Shown here piece after piece: positions 42,770 through 53,499 of a DNA stretch of 64,000 nt. The translations under genes were made by a program, and so were the position numbers. Below the pieces are notes generated by a model that saw only the letters and a program-made list of their open reading frames with translations, ran no database searches and was not told the DNA's origin. Location: the NCBI GenBank assembly GCA_963807925.1, contig CAWEDP010000002.1:3162001-3226000 (forward strand), given 5' to 3'. Each line of letters opens with the position of its first letter. Position 1 is the stretch's first letter. Source of the stretch: CAWEDP01 sp963807925 (GTDB taxonomy: Bacteria > Acidobacteriota > Vicinamibacteria > Vicinamibacterales > CAVVIG01).

Positions 42770-44323
42770 TCACGTCGTCGTCGTGGCGAGCGCCTTCAGC
42801 AGGGCCTGGCCATTGGGCGAACCCAGGCCGGTGCAGGTATCCCACCCGGGCCCCGCCTGATAGGCGCCGTTGGTGCCCGACGTGATGTCCCGGAACCCCT
42901 TTGCGCCGGCGGCGTAGAGAACGGGATTGAGATAGCCCAGCGGCGTGCCGCGACCTTCATTGATCAGCGCCACGAGGGCCGACCAGAGCGGCGCGACGGC
43001 GCTGGTGCCCCCGTACACCACGTCGTGGCCGTCGACCCGCACGTGGTACCCGGTGGCCGGATCGGCGTCGCCGGCGACGTCGGGCACCCCGCGGCCGCTG
43101 GCGTGCGGGGGATTGACGGATGGAGGCACCCTGGCCGCGGCCTGATACGCCGGCAGCGCGAAGACGGCGCTGACGCCGCCGCCGGTCGCGCCGCCGCTCG
43201 CGCCCCCGTTCCACACGACTTCGCGCGTGAGCGAGCCGGCCGTGCTCTCGACATGCGTGCCGCCGCAGGCGAGCACGTGCGGGCTCGAGGCCGGAAAGTC
43301 GACGTGCGCATGGCCGTCGTTCACCCCGTCGCTCGATCCGCTGTCGCCTGACGCGCAGCAGACGGTCACGCCGAGCGCCGCCGCATCCTGGAAGGCCTGG
43401 TCGTACCCGCGCAGCGCCTGCGCGGTCCACGAGGATTCGGGCCCGCCCCAACTGATCGACACGATGGCGGGCGTCCGGACGGGGTCGTGCACGGAGGTCG
43501 TGATCGCGTCGAGAAACCCGCGATCGGTATTGGGCGCGAAGTACACGGCGAGACGCGCGCCATTCGCGATCGCGCCGACAATCTCGAGGTCGAGGAGCAC
43601 TTCGCCGTCCGCGCTGTTCGGATCGCCGGAGGGCGCGTTCCTCCCGCCATCGACCGAAACGGAGGTGACCGACGGCGTCCTCAGACCGAGCGCGGCGAAG
43701 TACGCCTGGAGATCGGCCGTCCGGTAGCCGCCGCCGAGCTCGATGATGGCGACGGTCTGGCCCGCGCCGGTGAGGGCGGTCGGAAACTGATAGAGCCGGG
43801 CGATCTGTGGCGGCGTGTACGAGGTGGCGGTCGCGGCCAGGTCGCCGACCACCCGTCGATGCCGGCGACAGCGCACCGCCGCCTGCGGACGATTGTCGAG
43901 GCCGAACACCCCTTCCACCACGTCCTGCAGGTCGGCCGGCAGGTACAGCGCACCGGACCGGCCGCGATACAGCCCGTGGTCGCTCTGGTAGAGCTGGAGC
44001 GTGGTGCCGAACGCCTCGTTCATCGCGGCAATCGTCCCGGCCACCACGACCGTCCGTCGCGCCAGATCGGCGCCGACGATCGTCAAGTCGAACTGTTGTG
44101 CGAACGCCTCGACGCGGTGGAGATCCTCGGGATCTGCTCCGTACCGGGCGGCGAACGCGTCGCGCGGCACCGGAGTGTCAGGACGACTCAGATCCAGCGC
44201 GGCGCGGCGCCGCAGCATCAGGGAGACTTCGATGATGTCGGCGAGGTTCGGGGTGCCGGTCAGCCGCGCGTCGGGCCGCGGCGCGCGTTCGCTCCCTGGC
44301 AGGACAAATCGATCGATGGCCAT
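42770..44323 (-). CDS. S53 sedolisin-family serine-carboxyl peptidase
   Basis: 517 residues. ATG 44323 follows GGAGGC and starts MAIDRFVLPGSERAPRPDAR. The N-terminal half (about 20-165) is the pro-domain (HRVEAFAQQFDLTIVGAD, FGLDNRPQAAV). The peptidase domain has the Glu/Asp pair in DGEVLLDLEIVGAI (about 242-246), oxyanion Asp in CCASGDSGSSDG and Ser in YGGTSAVAPLWSAL (about 438). The Ca-site segment FRDITSGTNGAYQAGPGWD follows. No signal peptide is seen, although most sedolisins are secreted; cytoplasmic or non-classical export remains open. Confidence 0.87.
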   Translation of the reverse strand: MAIDRFVLPGSERAPRPDARLTGTPNLADIIEVSLMLRRRAALDLSRPDTPVPRDAFAARYGADPEDLHRVEAFAQQFDLTIVGADLARRTVVVAGTIAAMNEAFGTTLQLYQSDHGLYRGRSGALYLPADLQDVVEGVFGLDNRPQAAVRCRRHRRVVGDLAATATSYTPPQIARLYQFPTALTGAGQTVAIIELGGGYRTADLQAYFAALGLRTPSVTSVSVDGGRNAPSGDPNSADGEVLLDLEIVGAIANGARLAVYFAPNTDRGFLDAITTSVHDPVRTPAIVSISWGGPESSWTAQALRGYDQAFQDAAALGVTVCCASGDSGSSDGVNDGHAHVDFPASSPHVLACGGTHVESTAGSLTREVVWNGGASGGATGGGVSAVFALPAYQAAARVPPSVNPPHASGRGVPDVAGDADPATGYHVRVDGHDVVYGGTSAVAPLWSALVALINEGRGTPLGYLNPVLYAAGAKGFRDITSGTNGAYQAGPGWDTCTGLGSPNGQALLKALATTTT

Positions 44324-44366
44324 GACGCCTCCGCTCGCGGCGTACTGTAATACACGCGACACGGTC

Positions 44367-47300
44367 TCAGCATGGGTTGCCTGGCTGGGCCGGGGCGCCG
44401 CGGTGCAGGGATCCCCGATCCAGGCTCTCCGTCACGGCAAAGTACTGGCAGCTTGGATGATGGAACACGATTCCGCTGACGCTCGCCTCGGGATCCATCA
44501 TCATCGTCTCGGTCAACTGCACCCCGATGTCCTCTGGCCGCAGCAGCTTCCAGATCCCCTGCTGATCGTCGAGGTTCGGACAGGCCGGGTACCCGAAGCT
44601 GTACCGCTTTCCCCGGTACTTCGACGTGAACCGGTCGCGCATCGTCATCGCCGGAGAATCCGGAAATCCCCACTCTTCCCGCAGCCCGCTGTGCAGCCAC
44701 TCGGCGCACGCTTCGGCGGTTTCCACGGCAAGCGCCTGCAGCGCGTGCGCGTTGAAGAATTCGCCGGCCGCGCGCCATGCGGCCGCCCGTTCCCTGATGC
44801 CGGCGCCGGCCGTGACGACGAACAGCGCCACGTGATCGCGACGCGCGCCGTGTGGATCGAGGACGTAATCGCTCAGGCACAAGAGGTTCGCCCCAGGCTG
44901 ACGCTCGAACGTGAACGTGTGGAGCGGCATGGCGTCGCCGGGCCCGAACAGGCGAATCCGGTTGCCGTCGCGCTCGGCCTCGAAGAACTGCCACATCGCT
45001 TTCACGTTCATGAACTGCGATGCGTCGGCCTGCAGCCGTTCGATCCGATGCACGAGATCCAGCAACTTCGGCTCGAGGGCCTCGAGTGCTGCATCCACCT
45101 GGCCACGGTATCCAAGATGACGGCCGTAGAGCATGTAGGGGTTGACATAGCGCCACAGGTCGAACAACTGCGTGACGTCGCGAACCCTGCGATCCAGGTA
45201 CGGTGCGGTCGGGATGACTAGGTCCGTCCGCACCTGGCTCGACCGGAAGCCCGATGGTGACCGGGACGCCGGCTCCTCGCTCACGGGCCGAGCCGGCAAG
45301 GCAGCGACCCGATTGGCCGCGAGCAGTTGTTGGCGTTCGGCCGGGTTGACGATGCGGTTCATCAAGGCGAGGCCGCTCATCGCGTCCCTTGCATAACACA
45401 CGAGCCCGCCGTAGGCCGAAGCGATCTTGTTTCGCGCAAAATTCTCGGACAGCGCCGCACCGCCCACGAGCAACGGCACGTCGATGCCGGCGGTTGTCAG
45501 CGCGGCGGCGGTCGCCGCCATCTGGTGCGCGCTCTTCACCAGCAGCCCGGAAAGGCCAATCGCGTCCGGCCGGTCCTCCCGGCACCTGCTGATCAACACG
45601 TCGGGCGCCACCTTCGTGCCCAGGTCGATCACGCGGTACCCGTTGTTGGCCAGAATGATGGCGACGAGATCCTTGCCGATGTCGTGCACATCGCCCTTGA
45701 CGGTCGCCAGGATCATGGTGCCGCGCGAGGCGGTGTCCGCCTTGTCCATGAAGCGCTGAAGATGGCTGACCGCGCTCTTCATGACCTCGGCCGACTGCAG
45801 CACCTCCGCCACGATCAGCTCGTTCGCGTTGAACAGCCGGCCGACTTCCGTCATCCCCGACATCAGCGGTCCGTTGATGATGTCCAGAGGCGCCGTCCCC
45901 TCCGCGAGCTTCAGATCCAGCATCTCGGTGAGCCCGGTCCGCGTGCCGTCGACGACCGATCTCGTAAGCCGCTCTTCCAGCGGCACATCCTGGCCGGCCG
46001 CCGTGTGGCGCGTGCCCGCATCGCGAAAGTATTCCGTGATGGCGGCGATGTGATGCTGGTTGATGGCGGCCTTCTGCTCGGGGGACTGCGTTCGCCAGTC
46101 GTCGGAGGCCCTCGAAGGCTCCGCGTCGCCGGCCGACGGCGGTCGATTGAAGAGAAGGTTCTCCGCCAGCCGACGTTCCGTATCGGGAATCGAGGCGAAG
46201 CGCTGAAGCATCGCCGGGTTGACGATGGCGAGATCGAGGCCGGCTGCCGTGCAGTGGTGCAGGAAGACGGCATTGACCACCTGGCGCGCATTGGCCGGAA
46301 GACCGAACGAGCCGTTCGAGATCCCGAGGACCGTCTTGACGTGCGGCAGCCTGGCCTTGACGAGCGGAATGGCTTCGATCGTCTCGACCGCCGCGCCGAT
46401 GTAGGCCGCGTCGCCCGTCGCGCAGGGGAACACCAGCGGATCGATGATGATGTCTTCGGCCGCGAGACCGTACTTGCCGGTGAGCAGCCGGTACGCGCGT
46501 TCGGCGACCTCGAGCTTGCGCTCCCGGGTGAACGCCTGGGCCTGGGCCGGATGGTCGTCGATGCAGCCGACGACGACGGCCGCGCCGTACCGCTTCAGAA
46601 TCGGGCAGACGCGCTCGAACTTCTCCTCGCCGTCCTCCAGGTTGATCGAATTGACAATCGCCTTTCCCTGGCAGTAGGTGAGCGCCAGCTCGACGGCGGC
46701 GGGATCCGTCGTATCGATCATGATCGGGGCCCGGGTCCGTCGCGTCAGCCGGTCGTAGAACGCCGGGATGTCGCCCAGCTCGTCGCGATCGGATGTCTGA
46801 AGACAGACGTCGAGGACCTGCGCGCCGTGCTTCACCTGTGCGCAGGCGACGTCAACCGCTTCGTCCCACTGTTCGCTCGCAAGCAGCCGCTTGAACTGAC
46901 GCGAGCCGATGACGTTGGCCCGCTCTCCGATGACGATCGGACGCATGCAGTCGTCGGCCTCGAGCAGCTCGATCCCGGAGTAGTAGGTCCGGTGCGAGGG
47001 CGCGCGCGGCGGTCGCGGGCGCTTCCCCGCGACCATCTGTGCCAGCGCGGAAATGTGGCGGTCGGTCGTCCCGCAGCACCCGCCGACGATGTTCAGCCAG
47101 CCCCCGTCGACGAGCGGCTCGAGCTGCGACGCGAACGCGTCCGGGGTCTGGAGGTAGGTGCCGTCCTCGGTCGGCAGGCCGGCGTTGGGATGACACGACA
47201 CCCGGACGGGCAACATCGTGCTGATGGTGCGCAGGTGATCGGCCATCAGCTCGGGACCGGTCGAGCAGTTCAGGCCGACGGCCACGAGCTCGGCGTGAGC

Positions 47301-47961
47301 GATCGAGGCGCAGAACGCATCGACCGCCTGCCCTCCCAGCATCGATCCTCTCGCGTCGATGGTCGCCGACACGATCACCGGAATCCGCCGGCCGGTCGCG
47401 CGTTGCAGCCGATCCACCGCCATGAGACCGGCTTTCACGTTGCGCGTGTCGTGGCACGTTTCGAACAGCAGCAGGGTGGCGCCGCCCTCGACGAGCGCCT
47501 CCGCCTGCGCGAAGAACTGGTCCACGAGCTGCTGAAACATCACGCCGCCGGTGACGCTGATCGCCTTGGTCGTGGGTCCGATGGCGCCGGCGACGAACCG
47601 CGGCTTGGCCAGCGTGGAGAACTCGTCGGCGGCCTGGCGGGCGAGCCGTGCGGCCGCGACGTTCAGCGCGTAGGCCCGGTCACCCAGTCCGAACTCGGCC
47701 AGCACCAGCCCCGCTCCGCCGAACGAATTCGTCTCGACGATGTCCGCGCCCGCTCGCAGGTACGCGCGATGGACGTCGAGTACCGATGTCGGGGCGGGTG
47801 AGGACCAGGTGTTCGTGGCAGCCGTCGTACGCCGGACCGCCGTACTCCTCGGCCGTCAGGCGCATCTGCTGGAGCATCGTGCCCAGCGCGCCGTCGAGGA
47901 CGAGGATCCGTTCGTCGAGCGCTTCTTCGAGCGCCTGCAGGTGGGCATCGGGCAGCGTCAT
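44367..47961 (-). pseudogene. metH: cobalamin-dependent methionine synthase with an in-frame break
   Basis: Transfers methyl from methyltetrahydrofolate via cobalamin to homocysteine. ATG 47961 starts the homocysteine domain (ERILVLDGALGTMLQQM). That frame is lost at LVLTRPDI; dropping one base at 47783-47784 restores LDVHRAYLRAGADIVETNSF and 1197 residues, the normal MetH length. Later domains: zinc cysteines in VGLNCSTGPEL and VGGCCGTTDRHI, the pterin-binding domain (RPIVIGERANVIGSRQFKRL), B12 motif VKGDVHDIGKDLVA and the AdoMet reactivation domain (YSFGYPACPNLDDQ, LTETMMMDPEASVSG). The intact remainder favours an assembly error over loss. Follows the methyltransferase-MTHFR gene by 17 bp. 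Confidence 0.88.
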
Positions 47962-47978
47962 CGACCGAAGCCCCCTTC

Positions 47979-49895
47979 TCAGCGCGGACCGATGGCCTCG
48001 GCCACCGTCACCGCCAGATCGTAGCGTCCGAACGGCGCGCTGAGCTGGACGCCCTGCACCATCGGACGGACCCGCGCAACCATCTCGCGCGCAATCGCCA
48101 CGCCCTCCTGCCGCGCCTTGTCGCCGCTGTCGGCCAGCCGCATCCGCTGCATGTACTCCTCCGGGACCGGAACTCTCAGCTCGAACGCCATGAACTCGGC
48201 GTTCCGGAAGCTGGTGAGCGGCCAGATGCCGCAGATGACGGGAATCTTCACGTGCTCGATCCGGCTGAGGAACCGCTCCAGCAGACCGATGTCGAATACC
48301 GGCTGCGTCACGACGTATTCGGCGCCCGCCTCGACCTTCCACTCGAACCGATTGATTTCCTCGTCCAGGTTCACGGCGCCGGGGTTTGCGCCGACCCCGA
48401 TGAGCAGCGCCGTCTGCGACCCCATCGCGTTCCCGCCGATGTCGAGGCCTGAGTTCAGGTTGCGGACGATGTTCACCAGCCCGATGGAGTCGACGTCGAA
48501 CACCGCCGTGGCCGACGGATAGACGCCCATGCGCGGGGGATCGCCGGTGATGCAGATCAGGTTGCGGATGCCGGCGCTGTGGGCGCCAAGCAGCTCCGAC
48601 TGAATGCCCAGGATGTTGCGATCGCGGCAGCAGAAATGGTTGACCGCCTCGATGCCGGCGTGCTGTTGAATCAGCTGACAGGTCACCTGACTGCTCAGAC
48701 GCGCGCTCGCGCGCGGGCCGTCCGGCACGTTGATGGCGTCGATGCCGTGCTCCGCACACAGCCGTGCGCCGGCGATTTCACGCGACGCGTCCACGCCTCG
48801 AGGCGGGAGGATCTCGACCATCGCCACGAATTTCGACGCGCGCAACCGGGCGCCGAGGGCGGACTTGTCCTCCGCCGGGATGGGCGCCATCGCCGATGGC
48901 TTCGCCGCGGGCGACTCCACCGCGGCACGGACCTGGGTGTGCTGCGGCTGCAGCGACCGCGCCTCGGATGCAATCAGCTTGATGTGCTCGGGAGTGGTGC
49001 CGCAGCACCCGCCGATAATCCTGACGCCGACGCCGAGCAGCCGCCGCGCGTACTGCGCGATGTACTCCGGCGAGCAGAGATACAGGTTGCGGCCTTCGAC
49101 GCGCGTGGGCAGTCCCGCGTTCGGCATCGCGCTCAGCGGCTTCGCGGTCAGCCGCGCCATGACCTCGATGACTTCGAAGGTGGTCTTCGGACCGACCGAA
49201 CAGTTCACGCCGATGACGTCGGCGGGCCACGCGTCCATCTCGCGCGCGAAGGTCTCGCCGGACACGCCGCTCGGCAGCTGACCGAAGTCGTCGATGGTCA
49301 CCTGCGCGACGATCACCGGCACCGCTCCGGCCGCCTCTCGCGCGCCCGTCACCGCCTCGCGCAGCTCGTTCAGATCGCCGAACGTCTCCAGCATGAGCAG
49401 GTCGGCACCCGCGGCAAGCAGCGTCTCGGCCTGCTCGCGGAACATGGCGCGCGCCTCGGCGAACGAGGTGGGGCCCAGCGGCTCGATCGGGACGCCAAGG
49501 GGGCCGATGGCCCCCGCCACGAACTGGCGGCCCTCGGCCGCCTCCCGCGCCACGCGGACGCCGGCCTCGTTGATCGCGACCAGCTTGTCGGCCAGGCCGA
49601 ACGCTCCCAGCCGGGCGCGATTCGCCCCGAAGGTGTTCGACTCGAGAATCTCCGCGCCCGCCGCGGCATATTCGCTGTGGACCTGGCGCACGAGATGGGG
49701 CGCCGAGACGTTCAGCTCGTCGAAGCAGCGGTTGACGAAGATGCCCCGCGAGTAGAGCATGGTGGCCATCGCGCCGTCGGCAACGATGATCCGGCTGGCG
49801 AGGCGATCGCGAAATTCGGCGGCACGGGTCGTAGGGAACTTGGCCAATAGGGTGTCCTGAGCCCGCACGGTGCGGGTGTCGACGGGAAGATTCAC
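47979..49895 (-). CDS. bifunctional homocysteine S-methyltransferase/methylenetetrahydrofolate reductase
   Basis: 638 residues joining two enzymes. The N-terminal part (about 30-325) is a homocysteine methyltransferase domain: VADGAMATMLYSRGIF, GVNCSVGPKTTFEV and GGCCGTTPEHIKLIAS (zinc cysteines). The C-terminal part (about 350-638) is a MTHFR domain with VEILPPRGVDASREIAGARL, NLICITGDPPRMGVYPSATA and EAGAEYVVTQPVFDIGLLER. It supplies methyltetrahydrofolate and may also methylate homocysteine. It lies 17 bp upstream of metH in the same direction, so the pair is a methionine operon with two homocysteine-methylating enzymes. Confidence 0.9.
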   Translation of the reverse strand: MNLPVDTRTVRAQDTLLAKFPTTRAAEFRDRLASRIIVADGAMATMLYSRGIFVNRCFDELNVSAPHLVRQVHSEYAAAGAEILESNTFGANRARLGAFGLADKLVAINEAGVRVAREAAEGRQFVAGAIGPLGVPIEPLGPTSFAEARAMFREQAETLLAAGADLLMLETFGDLNELREAVTGAREAAGAVPVIVAQVTIDDFGQLPSGVSGETFAREMDAWPADVIGVNCSVGPKTTFEVIEVMARLTAKPLSAMPNAGLPTRVEGRNLYLCSPEYIAQYARRLLGVGVRIIGGCCGTTPEHIKLIASEARSLQPQHTQVRAAVESPAAKPSAMAPIPAEDKSALGARLRASKFVAMVEILPPRGVDASREIAGARLCAEHGIDAINVPDGPRASARLSSQVTCQLIQQHAGIEAVNHFCCRDRNILGIQSELLGAHSAGIRNLICITGDPPRMGVYPSATAVFDVDSIGLVNIVRNLNSGLDIGGNAMGSQTALLIGVGANPGAVNLDEEINRFEWKVEAGAEYVVTQPVFDIGLLERFLSRIEHVKIPVICGIWPLTSFRNAEFMAFELRVPVPEEYMQRMRLADSGDKARQEGVAIAREMVARVRPMVQGVQLSAPFGRYDLAVTVAEAIGPR

Positions 49896-50000
49896 GATGC
49901 GTGCCGGCGACCAAGACGGTCAGCTCGCCCGATGACGCGCGCGACTGCCGGATTTCCGGCAGTCGGCAACCGGTCGTCGCCTCGAGCCGGACCGCTCGCC

Positions 50001-51599
50001 CTATTCATCCGAGGGCGCGTCGTCGGTGCGATCACCGGAGGCCGGCTCGCCCGCATCGAGGGACGACAGTCGCAGGTCCACGCTGCCGAGCAGCGCCTCG
50101 TACGCCTCGGCCGACAGCGTACCCCGGTGAAAGTCGGCGAGCAGTTCCTCCTTCTCCGCCAGCAGCACGCGGCGCCTGGCGAGCACCTCCTCCTCGGCCC
50201 GCAGATCGTCCTGCTCGAGGCGGAGCGCCTCCATCGTCGCCGTCACGTCACGCGCGCGTCTCTCATACTGTTCGCGCAGGTCGCGCAGGATCGCCGACCC
50301 CGCCACGTGCAGCTGCTCCATCCGCCCGATCTCGCCCAGGGCCGCCTGCGTCATGCGGAGTTCCCCGCGCTTCAGTTGGTACTGCTGCCGGGCCTCGTGG
50401 TCGCGTATCACCCCGACGTGGCGCAGCAACGGCCCCATGGTCAGTCCCTGCAGGAGGATGGAGAGCAGCACCACGCCGAAGGTCACCGTGATGATCAGAT
50501 CGCGCTGGGCGAGCGCGGGCGGCAGCGCCAGCGCGAGCACCATCGAGAGACTGCCTCGGAGGCCGCCCCAGGTGAGCACGGCGCTCCAGGATGCCGGCCA
50601 CGGGTCGCTGCCGTGCGCCCGGTTGAGCGCCGACACTCCGAACACCACCGCCACGCGCGCGAGCGTCACCGCGGCGTACGCGGCGAGGATCAGCGCCCAC
50701 GACTGTGCCAGCGCGCCGATGTGCACCTGCAGCCCGACGAGCAGGAAGACAAACGAGTTGAGCGCGAAGGCGAGGTATTCCCAGAAGGTCTCGGCGGCGA
50801 TGCGCGTGGAAGCCGACATGCCGGTGCGCGCCGCGTAGTTGCCGCACAGCATGCCGGCCGTGACCGTCGCGATGACCCCCGACAATCCGAACTGCTCGGC
50901 GGCGAGGAACGACCCGTAGGCCGCGATCGTGGTCAGCGTAATCTCGATCATCGGATCGTCGATCCGCCGGATGATCTGCGAGATCCCGAGTCCGATGAGG
51001 AGGCCCGTGGCGAGCCCGCCGCCCGCGATCCGCCCGAACTCCAGCCCCAGCCCCGCGGCCGACATCCGGCGTCCCGACACGACGTCGAGCGCGAGCGCGA
51101 AGAGCACGATCGCCGTGCCGTCGTTCAGCAGGCTCTCCCCCTCCATCAGGATGCCGAGCCGGCGCGGCGCGCCGAGGGTCTTGAACATGCCGACGACGGC
51201 GATCGGATCGGTGGCCGCGATGAGCGCGCCGAACACGACGGCATGCGGCCAGCCGAATGACACCCCCAGCCCGAACGTCTTGATGATCGGCTCGAGGAAT
51301 ACGGCGGTCAGCGCGATGGCCGCCGCGACGCCCGGCACGGCGAGAATCGCGATTGCCACGCGGTCCCGCCAGAAGTCCCGGAATTCGAGATGGAAGGCCG
51401 CTTCGAACAGGAGCCCCGGCAGGAACACCGCGTAGAGCAACTCTTTGGTCAGGTGCGGCGGCTCGAACAGGTGCACGATGCCGAGCGTCAGCCCGGCCAG
51501 CACCAGGGCCACGGTGTACGGCAGCCGGAACCGCCGCGCGGCGATCGCCACCGCGGTCGCCACGACGAAGAGCAGAACGAAACCGGTCTCGGTGTCCAT
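50001..51599 (-). CDS. monovalent cation/proton antiporter, CPA1 family
   Basis: 532 residues with 12 or so membrane helices and a cytoplasmic coiled-coil tail. Family motifs: LPGLLFEAAFHLEFRDFWRD, AATDPIAVVGMFKTLGAPR (transport Asp), LMEGESLLNDGTAIVLFALA and the FVFLLVGLQVHIGAL stretch. The C-terminal tail (about 400-520: RGELRMTQAALGEIGRMEQL) is soluble. Likely Na+/H+ or K+/H+ exchange for pH and salt homeostasis. It is the last gene of a minus-strand run after two universal stress proteins. Confidence 0.88.
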   Translation of the reverse strand: MDTETGFVLLFVVATAVAIAARRFRLPYTVALVLAGLTLGIVHLFEPPHLTKELLYAVFLPGLLFEAAFHLEFRDFWRDRVAIAILAVPGVAAAIALTAVFLEPIIKTFGLGVSFGWPHAVVFGALIAATDPIAVVGMFKTLGAPRRLGILMEGESLLNDGTAIVLFALALDVVSGRRMSAAGLGLEFGRIAGGGLATGLLIGLGISQIIRRIDDPMIEITLTTIAAYGSFLAAEQFGLSGVIATVTAGMLCGNYAARTGMSASTRIAAETFWEYLAFALNSFVFLLVGLQVHIGALAQSWALILAAYAAVTLARVAVVFGVSALNRAHGSDPWPASWSAVLTWGGLRGSLSMVLALALPPALAQRDLIITVTFGVVLLSILLQGLTMGPLLRHVGVIRDHEARQQYQLKRGELRMTQAALGEIGRMEQLHVAGSAILRDLREQYERRARDVTATMEALRLEQDDLRAEEEVLARRRVLLAEKEELLADFHRGTLSAEAYEALLGSVDLRLSSLDAGEPASGDRTDDAPSDE

Positions 51600-52001
51600 G
51601 CCCTCTGGAGGCGTTCAACTGTGGAGGACGTATGAGCTCGTCGAAATGTCTCTGGACCGGGCGTGCCTCACTTCATGCGCTGCGCCGACTCTTCGTTCTC
51701 CAGGCAAGTCTCATCCACGAGCTCGGTATTGAGGGCGAGCCGCTGGCCGAGCTCACAGCGATTGCGAGAACGCCGCCCGAACAACAGAGACAGATCTGTG
51801 CATGTTCAGGTACCAAGAAGTCTCGGTATTGTAGTCGTACGGCGTCGCCCTTCGCGCGATCGCCCCTCGCATCCCCGAGAGCCCAACCGCGGGCAGAACC
51901 GCGAGACAGAGCGAGGCGCCGGCTGCGGGAAACGGACGAAGAGTCTGGCAGCTCGTGGCGGGTTGAAGTGGGCGTCTTCGTCCGCCCGCTGTGGTAACCG
52001 A
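51600..52001. other. intergenic region without a recognisable gene
   Basis: About 400 bp between the antiporter start and the tandem universal stress protein stop. Open frames on either strand are short, cysteine/arginine-rich and show no motif. Local GC is lower than the neighbours. It should hold the antiporter promoter, but no consensus hexamers were convincing. Confidence 0.6.
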
Positions 52002-52856
52002 CTACACGCTCAGAACCGGACACGAGGATCGTTGAATGATCCCGTACGCGTGCGTGCGCAGGCGCCCGAGCCGTGACTGGAGCGCGCCGCGTCCGATCAC
52101 GATGAGATCGGCGTCCTCCTGTCGGGCTTCCTCGATCACCATCGCCACCGTTTCACCAACAGCCACCCGAAGCGGCGCATCGACGTGCGCGGATGCCTGC
52201 ATCGATGCGACCTTCGCCTGCGCCTCCTCACGCACGCGCTCCTGAAGTGCCTGCTCCCGTGCCAGCGATGGCCAGTCAGTAATCGAACCGACGACGTGCA
52301 GCACTTTGAGGGTCGCACCGACGCCCGCGCTGAAGTCGGAGGCCCATCGAAGCAGTCCGGCGGCCTCCGGCGTCGCGTCCACAGCACACAGAATCGTCTT
52401 GGGAAGATCGCGGCTCTGCTGACGTTCGAGGTGCGCCGCCGTCCATACCGGACACCGGGCATCGTGCAGCACCTTCGCCGTGGCAGACCCGAGCAGCACA
52501 CTCCGGAACAGTCCCAGGCCGTGCGTGGGCATCATGATGAGGTCGATGCCGTGACTGTGCGCGAAGTCCGCGATGCGGAACCCCGGGTCTCCCGCTTCAG
52601 TGGTTCGCTCGACCCGAAGGCTGGTCAACTCAGGGACCAGCGCGTGATCGAGCCGCGATTGAAGCGCACGCTTCCAGTCATCCAGGTCCTCGCCGTCCCT
52701 CACGCCCATGCCGGCCGGCATCACGTCGAAGATCGGTGGGACGACGCTCAACAAGGTGATTCTGGCGCTGAAGCGGCTTGCGAGCGCCCGCAGGAAAGGC
52801 ACGACCTGGGAGCCTTGTGGCGAGAAATCGAACGGAAAGAGAATCTCTCTGATCAT
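52002..52856 (-). CDS. tandem-domain universal stress protein
   Basis: 284 residues from ATG 52856, which opens the first UspA domain (MIREILFPFDFSPQGSQVVP). The first domain ends IDLIMMPTHGLGLFRSVLLG and STAKVLHDARCPVWT-like sequence. The second starts TILCAVDATPEAAGLLRWAS and ends ADLIVIGRGALQSRLGRLRT. The first domain's G-x2-G-x9-G ATP motif is largely kept (THGLGLFRSVLLGSATA); the second is altered. Probable stress-responsive nucleotide-binding protein. It follows the single-domain protein gene on the same strand. Confidence 0.85.
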   Translation of the reverse strand: MIREILFPFDFSPQGSQVVPFLRALASRFSARITLLSVVPPIFDVMPAGMGVRDGEDLDDWKRALQSRLDHALVPELTSLRVERTTEAGDPGFRIADFAHSHGIDLIMMPTHGLGLFRSVLLGSATAKVLHDARCPVWTAAHLERQQSRDLPKTILCAVDATPEAAGLLRWASDFSAGVGATLKVLHVVGSITDWPSLAREQALQERVREEAQAKVASMQASAHVDAPLRVAVGETVAMVIEEARQEDADLIVIGRGALQSRLGRLRTHAYGIIQRSSCPVLSV

Positions 52857-52957
52857 CGCTCTGCAATCGCTTTCGTCCGACCGAAGCGTGGGCGGGTCGC
52901 CAGCAGCGCCGTACACAATCCGATCGCCGCCAGAGCGCGGGTCTTACGACGAATGCC

Positions 52958-53464
52958 TTACCTCCCGCGGACCGGCGCCTCCGTCCCGAGCGGAACCGCC
53001 GCGCCGGCTATCGGCATGGTGGCCTCGGCCTTGACGACAGCGGTCTTGCGCTGGCGGACGAGCAGCACCGGACAGGGCGCCACGCGCACCACCTGTTCAG
53101 CGACACTCCCCAGCAGCAGGTGCGCCACGCCGCTTCGGCCATGTGTGCCCATGATGATCAAATCGATGTCCCGGGCGTCGGCGTAGCGCACGATCTCCTC
53201 GGCGGGTGTCCCGATGCGCACGGCGTATTCGGGGCGGAGCCGCTCGATGTCTGACGGGCTGAGGAGCGTGTCCAGCCGCTGTCGCGCACTGGTCTCGAAT
53301 CGCCCGACGGGAAAGTTCATTTCCAGGTTTTCGCCCGTCTTCCCCGGCACGTGAAGGAGATAGAGTCGCGCGCCGACCGCTCGGGCCATCTCGGTCGCGT
53401 ACTGGAGCGCCGCATCGGACGGCTCACTGAAATCGGTCGGGATCAGGATGCTGTTGACCATCAT
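52958..53464 (-). CDS. universal stress protein
   Basis: Single UspA domain, 168 residues: NSILIPTDFSEPSDAALQYA at the N-terminus, IDLIIMGTHGRSGVAHLLLG with the ATP-binding G-x2-G-x9-G motif, and VAEQVVRVAPCPVLLVRQ. GGGGGGCG before the double ATG favours 53464; 53461 is equally in frame. A low-complexity C-terminal tail of about 30 residues follows the domain. Divergent from the decayed tannase fragment. Confidence 0.85.
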   Translation of the reverse strand: MMVNSILIPTDFSEPSDAALQYATEMARAVGARLYLLHVPGKTGENLEMNFPVGRFETSARQRLDTLLSPSDIERLRPEYAVRIGTPAEEIVRYADARDIDLIIMGTHGRSGVAHLLLGSVAEQVVRVAPCPVLLVRQRKTAVVKAEATMPIAGAAVPLGTEAPVRGR

Positions 53465-53499
53465 AAATCGCCCCCCGCGAGATCCATCGAGCAAGCGAC

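Noticed and set aside
44367..47961. metH as a dead gene
   Set aside because: Only one base is wrong in 3.6 kb, all motifs are present, and similar single-base breaks occur elsewhere in the window.
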